Assembly: GCF_030652775.1 (NCBI RefSeq)
Contig: NZ_JAUSPS010000075.1
Location: 62,001-126,000 of the forward strand
Source: Acetobacterium sp.
GTDB taxonomy: Bacteria; Bacillota; Clostridia; Eubacteriales; Eubacteriaceae
DNA length: 64,000 nucleotides
Direction: 5' to 3'
Position 1 is the stretch's first letter; each line of letters starts with the position of its first letter. The notes under the pieces were generated by a model that made no database searches, had not been told where the DNA came from, and was given only the letters and a program-made list of their open reading frames with translations. Position numbers and translations under genes: made by a program. Positions 37,193 through 45,608 of this stretch are shown here, one piece after another.

Positions 37193-39223
37193 ATGAATGC
37201 ATTATCTGAAAAGCTAATCGAGGTTTTTGAAGGGAAAATCGTGCGCAAGGATCTGACCAAAAAAATCAAAGAGGGTGCCAATGTCCCCATTTATGTACTG
37301 GAGTACCTGTTAGGGATGTATTGCTCAACCACCGACGAAGAGCTCATTACCCAGGGGATTACGACCGTAAAGAATATCCTGGCGGATAACTTTGTCAGGC
37401 CGGATGAAGCTCAGAAGATTATCTCAAAACTCAGGGAACGTGGCTCTTATACAGTGATTGACAATGTTTCGGTAAAACTGAATTTTCGCAATGATGTCTA
37501 TGAAGCGGAGTTCTCCAACTTGGGGATAAAAAATGTCCCGGTGCCGGAACAGTATGCCTCGGATTATGAGCGGTTACTCTGCGGCGGAATCTGGTGCATT
37601 ATCCAGTTGGAATACTTTTATGATGAAGGGGACAAAAGCCGATGTCCCTTTATCATTCAAAAGCTGACCCCCATCCAGATGCCAAACCTCGATTTAGAAG
37701 AAGTCATTCGCAGTCGGGAACGATTTACAAAGGATGAATGGATCGATGTGCTGCTGCGATCGATTGGCATGGCACCAGACAAATTCAATGACCGGGTGAA
37801 GTGGCTGCTATTAACCCGGATGATTCCCCTGGTTGAGAACAACTTCAATCTTTGTGAACTGGGACCCCGGGGAACCGGTAAATCCCATGTTTATAAAGAA
37901 ATCTCCCCCAACAGCATCCTCGTTTCTGGCGGTCAAACCACGGTAGCGAATCTTTTTTACAATATGTCCAACAAAACGGTGGGACTGGTGGGAATGTGGG
38001 ACTGTGTCGCCTTTGACGAGGTGGCTGGGATTACCTTTAAAGATAAAGACGGCGTTCAGATCATGAAGGATTATATGGCTTCCGGGTCGTTTTCTCGGGG
38101 TAAAGAAGAAAAGAATGCCTCAGCCTCCATGGTGTTTGTAGGTAATATCAATCAGAGTGTCGATGTGCTCTTAAAAACCTCACACCTCTTCGAACCATTC
38201 CCTGAGGCGATGGCCTGTGACAGTGCTTTTTTCGATCGGATGCACTGTTATGTTCCTGGTTGGGAGATCCCCAAATACCGACCGGAATTTTTCACTAACG
38301 ACTATGGTTTTATCACTGATTATCTGTCTGAATTTTTGCGAGAGCTTCGAAAAACATCCTATTCGGATATGTTTGACCCTTATTTCAAACTGGGAAATAA
38401 TCTCAATCAGCGGGATGTGATTGCCGTAAGGAAGATGGCCTCCGGCCTGATGAAGTTGGTTTATCCCCATGGTAAATGCGATAAGGATGGGGTTGAGGAA
38501 ATCCTCCGACTGGCCCTTGAAAGTCGTCGCCGAGTGAAGGAACAGCTGAAGAAAATCGGCGGGATGGAATTCTATGATGTGAATTTCTCCTATATTGACA
38601 ATGAAAGCTTTGGAGAAGAGTTTGTTCCGGTACCGGAACAGGGTGGCGGGAAACTTATCCCCCAAGGTTTGCATAAACCAGGGCAGGTGTATACCGTCAG
38701 CCGGGGGAAATCCGGGATGATTGGTGTCTTCAAACTGGAAACCGAAATGGTCGCCGGCTCCGGAAAATTTGAGCGGACTGGTTTTGGATCCGATCGCGAC
38801 GCCAAAGAAGCTATTGAAACCGCCTACCGTTATTTAAAAGCCAACAGTCGCAATATCAGCGGCACCATCAGCATGACCACCAAAGATTATCTTATGCATT
38901 TACAGGATTTAAACGGGATCGGCATCACCAGTCAGTTGACCCTGGCAGCATTGGTGGCTCTCTGTTCGGCGGCGATGAAAAAACCGGTGATCAGCAGCCT
39001 GGCGATTCTTGGCAATCTTAGTATCGGGGGAACCATTATGAAGGTGGAAGAATTAGCTAATGTACTCCAGGTCTGCCTCGATAGCGGAGCGAAAAAGGTG
39101 CTGCTGCCGATTGCCGCTACCGTCGATATGGTCTCGGTGCCACCGGAACTGATGGGTAAGTTTAATCTGATTTTCTATCAAAGCCCGGAAGATGCGGTGT
39201 TTAAGGCGCTGGGAGTGGAGTAG
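37193..39223 (+). CDS. brxL: BREX protein BrxL, Lon-like AAA ATPase
   Basis: A 676-residue BrxL of type I BREX. The AAA core has Walker A GPRGTGKS (about 223-230) and Walker B-like VAFDEVAGITF (about 279-289). The C-terminal region (about 560-676) resembles the Lon protease domain, with SQLTLAALVALCS and SGAKKVLLPIAA carrying the positions of a Ser/Lys dyad. Published structures show BrxL as a DNA-binding ring ATPase; proteolysis is doubtful. It comes 28 bases after pglZ and ends the core operon. Confidence 0.94.
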   Translation: MNALSEKLIEVFEGKIVRKDLTKKIKEGANVPIYVLEYLLGMYCSTTDEELITQGITTVKNILADNFVRPDEAQKIISKLRERGSYTVIDNVSVKLNFRNDVYEAEFSNLGIKNVPVPEQYASDYERLLCGGIWCIIQLEYFYDEGDKSRCPFIIQKLTPIQMPNLDLEEVIRSRERFTKDEWIDVLLRSIGMAPDKFNDRVKWLLLTRMIPLVENNFNLCELGPRGTGKSHVYKEISPNSILVSGGQTTVANLFYNMSNKTVGLVGMWDCVAFDEVAGITFKDKDGVQIMKDYMASGSFSRGKEEKNASASMVFVGNINQSVDVLLKTSHLFEPFPEAMACDSAFFDRMHCYVPGWEIPKYRPEFFTNDYGFITDYLSEFLRELRKTSYSDMFDPYFKLGNNLNQRDVIAVRKMASGLMKLVYPHGKCDKDGVEEILRLALESRRRVKEQLKKIGGMEFYDVNFSYIDNESFGEEFVPVPEQGGGKLIPQGLHKPGQVYTVSRGKSGMIGVFKLETEMVAGSGKFERTGFGSDRDAKEAIETAYRYLKANSRNISGTISMTTKDYLMHLQDLNGIGITSQLTLAALVALCSAAMKKPVISSLAILGNLSIGGTIMKVEELANVLQVCLDSGAKKVLLPIAATVDMVSVPPELMGKFNLIFYQSPEDAVFKALGVE

Positions 39224-39240
39224 TTCGAAAGGAGTTCAAA

Positions 39241-41091
39241 ATGAATCAAAGTTTAAAGAATAAAATTGAAGCTAAAGACAAAAATATAAATTCTTTACTT
39301 AAAGATCAGAAATTTACCATCGATTATTTTCAACGAGAATATAGATGGCAGGAAAAACATATCAATCTTTTGGTAGAAGATCTAACTACTACTTTTCTGA
39401 AATCTTATAATGAGAATGACAAGCGTTCGGATGTAGCAAATTACCAAAGTTATTATTTAGGTCCTGTAATATTTAGTATTAACCCAGATAATGGCCAAAA
39501 ATCGATTATTGATGGACAACAACGAATAACATCTATTACATTATTTCTTATATATCTTTATCATTTGCAAAATGGAAAAGGAAATAATGTATCAATAAGC
39601 GAACTTATTTATTCGGAAAAATATGGAGAAAAGTCCTTTAATATGACAGATCCAATAAGAGAACCATGCTTAAAAGCCTTATTTGATGTTGGTGAATATA
39701 CTCTGAAGGATACGGAGGATGAAACAATCCGAAATTTGGTAGAACGATATGATAATATTGAAGCGTCATTTCCAGAAGAACTTACTAAGGAAGCGTTACC
39801 ATTTTTCATTGACTGGTTTATCGAAAATGTTGTTCTTGTAGAGATAACAGCTTATTCTGATGAAAATGCGTATACCATATTTGAAACAATGAATGATCGA
39901 GGGTTAAATTTAACCCCCACAGAAATGCTTAAAGGATATGTTTTATCAAAAATTACTGATGTTAAACAAAGAAATGAAATAAATGAACTATGGAAAATCC
40001 AAATACAAAAGCTTCACGAAAATGATGAAAATGAAGATCAAGCATTTTTTCAAGCATGGTTTAGAGGTAAATATGCGAAAACAATTAGACCAGGGAAAGC
40101 TGGCTCAGAAGATCAAGATTTTGAATTGATTGGTTCCAGATTTCATAACTGGTTCAAAGACAATCACAGAGATTTATTTAAACTTAATACATCTGATGAT
40201 TTTTTTGATTTTTTTAAAAATCAGTTTCCATTTTATGTAAGAACGTATTTATATATTTTAAAAGCTCAAGAAACATATACTTTAAATTGTCCTCACGTTA
40301 ATTATATTAAACAATGGGGCGTTGCAGAATCCCTTCAAAATGCATTATTATTAGCTCCTATTTGTTACAGAGATGATCAAAATAATGTTGAAAAAAAATT
40401 AGATTTTACATCCCGTTATATTGAGACTTTTACTGTAAGACGAGCAATCAATTATCGAAAGTTTGGACAATCATCCATTAAATATTCCATGTTCAATGTT
40501 ATAAAGCGCATAAGAGATAATGATTTTATAAAATTAGGAATTATTCTTTCTGATGAGGTTGAAAAAATACCTGAAAATTGGGATGGAATTAATGAATTTG
40601 GAATGCATGGTCAAAATAGAAAGTTTGTAAAACATTTACTTTCACGAATATCAGGATATCTTGATGAGCTAATAGGTAAAGGTAATACCTATGTCTGCTA
40701 TCATCATCCGAATGGGAAACAATTTGAAATTGAACATATTTGGGCGAATAAATTTTCAGAACATACAGATGAGTTTTCACAAGAAAATGATTTTCAGAGT
40801 TGGCGAAATTCGATTGGTGCCCTCATTCTTCTGCCACATGGTACGAACCAATCCTTTAGTAGTGATAAATATGATGCAAAAGTTGACCATTACATAAAGG
40901 AAAATACATATGCACAAACACTCAATCAAAATTACTATTTAAAAAACCCGAATTTTTTAAACGTTCCTGAAATCAAAAGATTAGGGTTTAAACCACATAA
41001 CCAATTTAAAAAAATTGATATTGAAGAACGAAAGAAATTAGTAAAACGTGTTTGCGAAAATCTATGGTCAACAGATTATTTTACAATTTAG
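39241..41091 (+). CDS. DUF262/DUF1524 GmrSD-like nuclease (BrxU-like)
   Basis: A 616-residue protein with the GmrSD layout. The N-terminal DUF262 (GmrS-type NTPase/nuclease) carries FQREYRWQ (about 30-37) and IIDGQQRITSITL (about 89-101); the C-terminal DUF1524-like domain has an HNH-type sequence EIEHIWANK (about 496-504) and NSIGALILLPHGTNQSFS. GmrSD enzymes and the BREX-associated BrxU are modification-dependent type IV restriction enzymes that cut phage DNA with hydroxymethyl or glucosyl cytosines. It begins 17 bases after brxL with GAAAGGAG as ribosome binding site, so it is probably part of the defence operon. The DNA is noticeably AT-rich, unlike brxL, pointing to separate acquisition. 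Confidence 0.85.
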   Translation: MNQSLKNKIEAKDKNINSLLKDQKFTIDYFQREYRWQEKHINLLVEDLTTTFLKSYNENDKRSDVANYQSYYLGPVIFSINPDNGQKSIIDGQQRITSITLFLIYLYHLQNGKGNNVSISELIYSEKYGEKSFNMTDPIREPCLKALFDVGEYTLKDTEDETIRNLVERYDNIEASFPEELTKEALPFFIDWFIENVVLVEITAYSDENAYTIFETMNDRGLNLTPTEMLKGYVLSKITDVKQRNEINELWKIQIQKLHENDENEDQAFFQAWFRGKYAKTIRPGKAGSEDQDFELIGSRFHNWFKDNHRDLFKLNTSDDFFDFFKNQFPFYVRTYLYILKAQETYTLNCPHVNYIKQWGVAESLQNALLLAPICYRDDQNNVEKKLDFTSRYIETFTVRRAINYRKFGQSSIKYSMFNVIKRIRDNDFIKLGIILSDEVEKIPENWDGINEFGMHGQNRKFVKHLLSRISGYLDELIGKGNTYVCYHHPNGKQFEIEHIWANKFSEHTDEFSQENDFQSWRNSIGALILLPHGTNQSFSSDKYDAKVDHYIKENTYAQTLNQNYYLKNPNFLNVPEIKRLGFKPHNQFKKIDIEERKKLVKRVCENLWSTDYFTI

Positions 41092-41147
41092 TAGATGATT
41101 GATATACTGCTTTAACTTTTTAAAGGGTTGATATTATAGGAGGTATT

Positions 41148-42029
41148 ATGACACGAAGAAGCGAGGGAAAAGAAACCTGGCATAGACTTTTGGAATGGGA
41201 TCGGGGACAAGCTTCAGCCGAAAGATTAGCTGCAATAATACTGAGTAGTGATGGATTTCAAAATATAGATCCGTCACACCCATTGGGTGGACGTGATGGA
41301 CGAAAAGATTTATTGCTTACTTTTAATGGTTCTAGTTGGGTTGGCGGTGTTTATTTTCCAAGGGGACAGAAGAGTTTTGCTGAGACAAAAGAAAAATTCA
41401 AACATGATTTTGATGGAGTTAGACAAAATGGTGGAAGTGGATTTGTGTTTGTTACTAATCAAGAGATACGCCTTTCAGAGCGAAAAGAACTAAGTGAGAC
41501 AGATGCCCAAGTTGATGTAAAAATATATCATTTGGAACGAATCGCTAGTATACTCAATACGCCGGCTCAATACGGTGTGAGGATGGATTTTTTGGATATT
41601 GAGATGTCTAAAGAAGAGCAACTTGCTCTATTCGCCGTAAAAGATCAGAAGTTGACAAGAATAGAAAATGCTATGGAGAAATTATCTGTTGATTTGGAAA
41701 ATTTTAAAGTAATCCATAGGATAATTGAAGACGATAATTTTGAAGATGGTCCACGGAGTGCGGATGAAATAACAAATGCAGAGGAAGAATTTTTTGATAA
41801 GGTATGGTTTGATAGACATCTTGGATTAAAATATCGTATTGAACAAGGGCAATCTGCAGTTGAACCTGAAATTTGGGAGGGGGCTTTGAACTCAGCAAAA
41901 AAGGTAGTTGAAAAGTATGGTGAAGAAAACCTAGGCCCATATAGTGACTTTGAGTGGGGTATGATAAATGGAAAGCTATCTGCAATACGATGGGTTTTAG
42001 GATCAGAGTGGGATATGCTAGATTCATAA
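41148..42029 (+). CDS. Small endonuclease-like protein (Mrr/PD-(D/E)xK-like N terminus), function unknown
   Basis: A 293-residue protein. Residues about 1-160 contain a pattern that recalls Mrr-like restriction folds: NIDPSHPLGGRDGRKDLLL (Asp in the expected place), SWVGGVYFPRG where the catalytic ExK strand should be, and SGFVFVTNQEI. The K/E of the strand is not clearly present, so nuclease activity is uncertain. A separate C-terminal domain of about 85 residues ends in SAIRWVLGSEWDMLDS, a motif I have seen in other defence-type proteins but cannot name. AGGAGG is directly upstream of the ATG, and the gene follows the GmrSD-like gene by 56 bases with the same AT-rich composition. It is the last gene before the island terminator. 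Confidence 0.6.
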   Translation: MTRRSEGKETWHRLLEWDRGQASAERLAAIILSSDGFQNIDPSHPLGGRDGRKDLLLTFNGSSWVGGVYFPRGQKSFAETKEKFKHDFDGVRQNGGSGFVFVTNQEIRLSERKELSETDAQVDVKIYHLERIASILNTPAQYGVRMDFLDIEMSKEEQLALFAVKDQKLTRIENAMEKLSVDLENFKVIHRIIEDDNFEDGPRSADEITNAEEEFFDKVWFDRHLGLKYRIEQGQSAVEPEIWEGALNSAKKVVEKYGEENLGPYSDFEWGMINGKLSAIRWVLGSEWDMLDS

Positions 42030-42125
42030 ATAAGGATAGGATTTGTAAAAGCGCTGTGTTCACAGAGAAAAAACCACTGATTTTACAATAAATCATTTTT
42101 TTACATGAAGATATGAAAACTCTTC

Positions 42126-42169
42126 AGTTCAACTTCTGCTAAGGGTTCTTTTGAGAAGTTGAACTTTTT
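42126..42169 (+). terminator. Terminator at the end of the BREX/defence operon
   Basis: AGTTCAACTTCT (42126-42137) pairs perfectly with AGAAGTTGAACT (42154-42165), followed by five T's. Confidence 0.85.
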
Positions 42170-42509
42170 AGAGGTGTAATAATTTGAAACACGACCATAC
42201 ATAAAATAAAAATTTTGTCGTATCCTGTTAGCTGTTAGCAGAATTTGGACTTTTTATCTTTGTATTTTGAGTAAGCGATGTTGATTGACAAGTAAAATTG
42301 ACCCAGCTGCGAGATATTGATAAACTTACACTGAATAGCCGTGAATCAACAATGCGGGTTGTTTTGGCTCTCTTGTATTAATAGTAAAGGACTAAAAAAA
42401 GATAAAAATGAAATATAATATCAATTGGACCTTTTTATTCCAATATAATTGGCTAAATGAAATAAAAGAGATATGATAATCAAATAATTTCATTTTAGGA
42501 GTGTTAGCA
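42170..42509. other. AT-rich intergenic stretch without gene
   Basis: No plausible coding frame on either strand. The stretch has short direct repeats (GTTAGCTGTTAGC near 42229) and a dyad with arms of the type CAATTGGA/TCCAATATAATTGG at about 42422-42453. It may be the scar of an old insertion. The last bases carry AGGAG for the fic remnant start. Confidence 0.4.
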
Positions 42510-42845
42510 ATGAATGATAGATCGGGTGAATATCACATCAATTTAAAAGGGTCAATGGAATACAAATCGCTTCGGCTCATGTCTCTCCCGCCACATCCGG
42601 CAATTGAGTATGATCAAGTGATGGTTAGAATGTTGTCAAAAGCGAATAGAGGCGTGGGAGTTTTACAGGGAATATCAGTCCAGGTTCCGTTATTGATTTA
42701 GTTGTATCAATGTATGTGTGTACAATGCTATTTCTAGTACAGTCAATCAGCTTATCGATGGGGGGGGAGTAACAGTGAGTGGACAAAAAATCGAGTTTTT
42801 GCTTATGAAGAATATTTGCAAATTATGAGAAAAGACACTGAATAG
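42510..42845 (+). pseudogene. Remnant of a Fic/DOC-family AMPylator gene
   Basis: The first 63 codons (42510-42701) encode a Fic_N-like N terminus: SGEYHINLKGSMEYKSLRL followed by PPHPAIEYDQVMVRMLSKANRGVGVLQGIS, with a good AGGAG site before the ATG. A stop ends this frame. About 20 bases later a second frame reads YNAISSTVNQLID (from 42721), and after a run of eight G's a third frame gives WTKNRVFAYEEYLQIMRKDTE up to a stop at 42843-42845. These match the C-terminal winged-helix end of the same family. The central Fic domain with HPFxxGNGR is deleted. The gene is thus dead by internal deletion and frameshifts. Confidence 0.7.
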
Positions 42846-42929
42846 TAGAAATAATACAGACGAGAGTCATTCCATTAAATACCTTGTGTATAAGACATCG
42901 GAAGCAAAAGTGATAACGATAAATAGATA

Positions 42930-42975
42930 AGCATATAATTCAGTTGACATGACTGAGTTGTATGCTTTTTTTCAT
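42930..42975 (+). terminator. Intrinsic terminator behind the fic remnant
   Basis: AGCATATAATTCAGT (from 42930) and ACTGAGTTGTATGCT pair with one G-U and a small internal mismatch, followed by seven T's. Confidence 0.7.
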
Positions 42976-43031
42976 TCTCGCTGTTTATAAATAAAATAAA
43001 TCCATGTGATTTAAGCGTAAGTGAAAAAGCC

Positions 43032-43069
43032 TGTAAATTGATAAATTAATATCAATTTACAATTGTAAA
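43032..43069. promoter_or_regulatory. Distal operator: overlapping dyads upstream of the SorC-family regulator
   Basis: TGTAAATTGAT (43032-43042) and ATCAATTTACA (43051-43061) form a perfect 11-bp inverted repeat with an 8-base spacer, and its right arm overlaps the palindrome TTTACAATTGTAAA (43056-43069). The 14-base palindrome is repeated near the gene start, which suggests a binding site for the adjacent regulator. Confidence 0.6.
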
Positions 43070-43186
43070 AATAGATTGTTAAAAAATAAACTTGTATTTT
43101 GACAATAAGTTTAAAACATTACTTAAACAAATGTATAAAAAAGACAAAAAACAATGAAAAATACCATATAAATCGACAATAAAGTG

Positions 43187-43214
43187 TTGACTTAATGAAA
43201 AAACACGCTATAAT
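43187..43214 (+). promoter_or_regulatory. Promoter of the polyol PTS operon
   Basis: TTGACT (43187-43192) and a consensus TATAAT (43209-43214) with a 16-base spacer. The two palindromic operators lie about 120 bases upstream and 70 bases downstream of it. Confidence 0.7.
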
Positions 43215-43283
43215 TACAATAAATTAAATGAACCGTGCAAAACAAATAAGTTCGCCGGATGAAAACGAAACGCACACATTATA

Positions 43284-43297
43284 TTTACAATTGTAAA
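43284..43297. promoter_or_regulatory. Proximal operator palindrome TTTACAATTGTAAA
   Basis: The same 14-base perfect palindrome as at 43056-43069, here 29 bases before the regulator ATG and downstream of the promoter. A repressor here could block elongation, or form a loop with the upstream site. Confidence 0.6.
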
Positions 43298-43325
43298 GTT
43301 AAAATATAACCTTAAGGTGATTAAT

Positions 43326-44294
43326 ATGAAAAAAGTAATTGATAATAAACGATTGATGCTTAAAGTATGTGATCTGTTCTACAATCACGACGTAACACAG
43401 CAAACGATTGCAAAACAGTTGTCGATATCAAGACCTACGGTGGCAAAAATACTGGAACAAGCACGAGCGACTCAGATGGTCAGAATAATTATTCCGGACT
43501 TATCAGAAGACAGCTATTTTGAAATGGAAAGAAAACTGGAGGCAATTTATGGACTTAAAGAAGCAATTATTGTTGATGAGAAAAAGGATTTATATGCTCA
43601 AAAAGATGAAGTTGGAAAAGCAGCCGCTGAGTATCTGGAGCGATTAGTCAAAGATGGGAAAAATATTGGCGTCTCAATGGGAACGACATTGGGGCATATT
43701 GCTAAATATATACAGCCTAAAGTAGTAAAAAACGCTATGTTTATTCCCTTGGTTGGTGGTATTGGTCAGGTTGGGATGGAGCTTCATTCCAATTATTTAG
43801 TGGAAGAACTGGCAAATGCTTTTAAAGCTCAATATATACTACTCCATGCGCCGGCTAAGGTTTCAAAAAAATCCATCAAAGAAGGATTAATTGGAGAAGC
43901 TTATATCGAAAAGATAATTAAGCTGACCAACAAATTGGATGTTGCCCTGGTCGGGTTAGGTGTTCCAACCAAGAATTCAACAACGATGGCAACGGGGTAC
44001 TATGATGAAAGCGAAATGGAAGTGATGCGTAAAAAGAATGTGGCAGGTGATATCTGTATGAATTTCTTTGATAGTGAAGGCCGTACGGATCAGTTTGAAA
44101 TGAATGAAACGGTTATCGGAATTGACATCAAAAAACTAAAATCAGTTAAGGATTCAATTGGTGTAACCTGTGGTATTGAGAAAGTCAGTGCGATTAAAGG
44201 GGCAATTGCAGGTCAATACATTAATGTTTTAATTACTGACGTCGCTTGTGCCAGAAAATTGATTGAAGGAAAGGATTCGGAGGGAAAATCATGA
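43326..44294 (+). CDS. SorC/DeoR-type sugar-binding transcriptional regulator
   Basis: A 322-residue regulator of the SorC family. An N-terminal helix-turn-helix (about 14-50, LFYNHDVTQQTIAKQLSISRPTVAKILEQA) is followed by the sugar-phosphate-binding SorC domain, with VSMGTTLGHIAKYI (the effector-binding SxGTT region) and ALVGLGVPT. Such regulators sense a phosphorylated sugar or polyol made by the cognate PTS. The frame is open from a GTG at 43317; the ATG at 43326 is preferred because AAGGTG serves it. It overlaps gutM by 4 bases, so the regulator is the first gene of the operon and probably controls its own promoter through the TTTACAATTGTAAA sites. It takes the place of the usual GutR/SrlR. 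Confidence 0.88.
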   Translation: MKKVIDNKRLMLKVCDLFYNHDVTQQTIAKQLSISRPTVAKILEQARATQMVRIIIPDLSEDSYFEMERKLEAIYGLKEAIIVDEKKDLYAQKDEVGKAAAEYLERLVKDGKNIGVSMGTTLGHIAKYIQPKVVKNAMFIPLVGGIGQVGMELHSNYLVEELANAFKAQYILLHAPAKVSKKSIKEGLIGEAYIEKIIKLTNKLDVALVGLGVPTKNSTTMATGYYDESEMEVMRKKNVAGDICMNFFDSEGRTDQFEMNETVIGIDIKKLKSVKDSIGVTCGIEKVSAIKGAIAGQYINVLITDVACARKLIEGKDSEGKS

Positions 44295-44779
44295 CCTACA
44301 TTGTAGTATTAATTTTTATTGGAATGTGTTTGCAGGGGCTGATGACTTTTTATCAGGTCAAAAGTTATCAAAATGCCATGGGTTCCCTTAAAGGTAAGGG
44401 GTTACTGGGAGTAGGGTATCGGAGAGGTTTTTTAAGAGGCGGACAAATTCTGATTTTGTCCTATGATCGAAATTCAGGAACAATCAATAATTGCAAAACC
44501 ATGAGAGGGATCACGTCATTTGAGCGCTTTAAAACCGCAGAAGATTATATTGGTTTAAGTTTGAGTGAGATAAAAAAACTGGCAATACTTGAAGATCAAA
44601 AACTGAATAAACCACAGAAAACCAGAAAAGATGGATCAAAAAAAGTAGCGCCGCAAAAGCGTGGGGCATTGCTTCAGGCGGTGGAGGCCATTGAGACACA
44701 CATGAAAAAAGAGCAGCGACAAAAGCTTCATGAAAAAAGAAGAGAACAACAAGCATTAGCCGCCATTGCGGCTGAGTAG
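44291..44779 (+). CDS. srlM: Glucitol operon activator-type protein GutM
   Basis: A 162-residue protein of the GutM/SrlM family. The N-terminal hydrophobic segment (about 2-19) is followed by the family block QVKSYQNAMGSLKGKGLLGVGYRRG (two pieces, about 22-46) and the FERFKTAEDYIGLSL region. The C-terminal third is rich in Lys, Gln and Ala and probably a helix. GutM is an accessory activator of the glucitol operon in E. coli; its membrane anchor makes a sensory role likely. It starts inside the stop of the regulator gene. Confidence 0.85.
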   Translation: MTYIVVLIFIGMCLQGLMTFYQVKSYQNAMGSLKGKGLLGVGYRRGFLRGGQILILSYDRNSGTINNCKTMRGITSFERFKTAEDYIGLSLSEIKKLAILEDQKLNKPQKTRKDGSKKVAPQKRGALLQAVEAIETHMKKEQRQKLHEKRREQQALAAIAAE

Positions 44780-45074
44780 AGTGAACATAAGAGTGCATGT
44801 CGGATCAATTAGATTCAGCAGATAATTATAGGTCTCTTGAAAGAGGAAAAATAATTTAGGGACATGGAGCAAAGCAGGTGGGAGAAAAAATGAGAGTAGA
44901 CATTCGGGAGTGTCAATCATGACAATTCGTGAAAATAAAGCAACGCAATGTAGTTTTCAGAGGGTGTTTGGAATTGCGGAGGTGAAAAAGGGGGGGGATT
45001 TCTTAAGGCGTGGTTGTTGGTATCGGTCACAGTATTTGGTTATGATTTGAAAAAATAAGGAGAAGGTGAAAAAA
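44780..45074. other. Spacer between gutM and the PTS genes
   Basis: Nearly 300 bases without a convincing gene. A short frame (44919-45050, 43 codons) has no homology that I recognise and no good ribosome binding site. A run of eight G's at about 44990 lies inside it. No terminator or clear promoter was found, so the operon may read through. Confidence 0.4.
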
Positions 45075-45608
45075 ATGGATTTTTTAGCACAATTGGCAAC
45101 TAATTTTATAGGTCTCTTTCAAGCTGGTGGAGAAGTATTTGTAGGTTTGGTAACAGGTATTTTACCCTTGTTAATCGTCTTGATGACAGCAGTTAATTCT
45201 TTGATTAAGATTATCGGGGAAGAACGAGTGGAGCGAGCTGCCAAGTTCAGCAGCAAAAACTTTATTCTACGTTATACAGTGTTACCGGTTCTGGCGATGT
45301 TCTTTTTAACAAATCCAATGGCATACACGTTTGGACGATTTGTTGAAGAAAAACATAAAGCGGCGTTCTATGATTCAGCCGTTTCATTCTGTCACCCGAT
45401 AACCGGTTTATTCCCGCATGCTAATCCTGGTGAACTCTTTGTTTACCTGGGAATTGCAGCAGGGATCACGACATTGGGTCTGCCGCTTGGTGATTTAGCG
45501 GTTCGTTACTTTATCGCAGGTGTTTTAGTAATTCTGCTAAGAGGGATCGTTACTGAAAGAATTTATGCAATCATGGCATCTAAAAAAGTCAATACGGAGG
45601 TGAAATAA
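45075..45608 (+). CDS. srlA: PTS glucitol/sorbitol-type IIC subunit
   Basis: A 177-residue membrane protein of the glucitol-type PTS permease (GutA). It starts DFLAQLATNFIGLFQAGGEVF and has the family motif TNPMAYTFGRFVEEKHKAAFYDSA (two pieces, about 77-100), with SFCHPITGLFPHANPGELF after it. It forms one half of the channel domain; the other half is fused to IIB in the next gene. The frame opens at a GTG (45066), but the ATG at 45075 has AAGGAGAAGG in the right place. The stop overlaps the next start by one base (TAATG). Confidence 0.92.
   Translation: MDFLAQLATNFIGLFQAGGEVFVGLVTGILPLLIVLMTAVNSLIKIIGEERVERAAKFSSKNFILRYTVLPVLAMFFLTNPMAYTFGRFVEEKHKAAFYDSAVSFCHPITGLFPHANPGELFVYLGIAAGITTLGLPLGDLAVRYFIAGVLVILLRGIVTERIYAIMASKKVNTEVK

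Larger units (their letters stand above)
42976..43325 (+). other. Regulatory upstream region of the polyol PTS operon
   Basis: There is no coding frame in these 350 AT-rich bases. They hold two copies of TTTACAATTGTAAA, a larger dyad and a consensus promoter, each listed separately. About 100 bases of leader lie between the promoter and the regulator start. Confidence 0.6.

Noticed and set aside
42276-42330. Sequence around AAAATTGACCC that recalls insertion-sequence ends (IS21-like)
   Set aside because: No matching second end, no transposase remnant and no target duplication could be found nearby.
44919-45050. A 43-codon open frame between gutM and srlA
   Set aside because: Weak start context, odd composition with a G8 run, no recognisable similarity; more likely chance.
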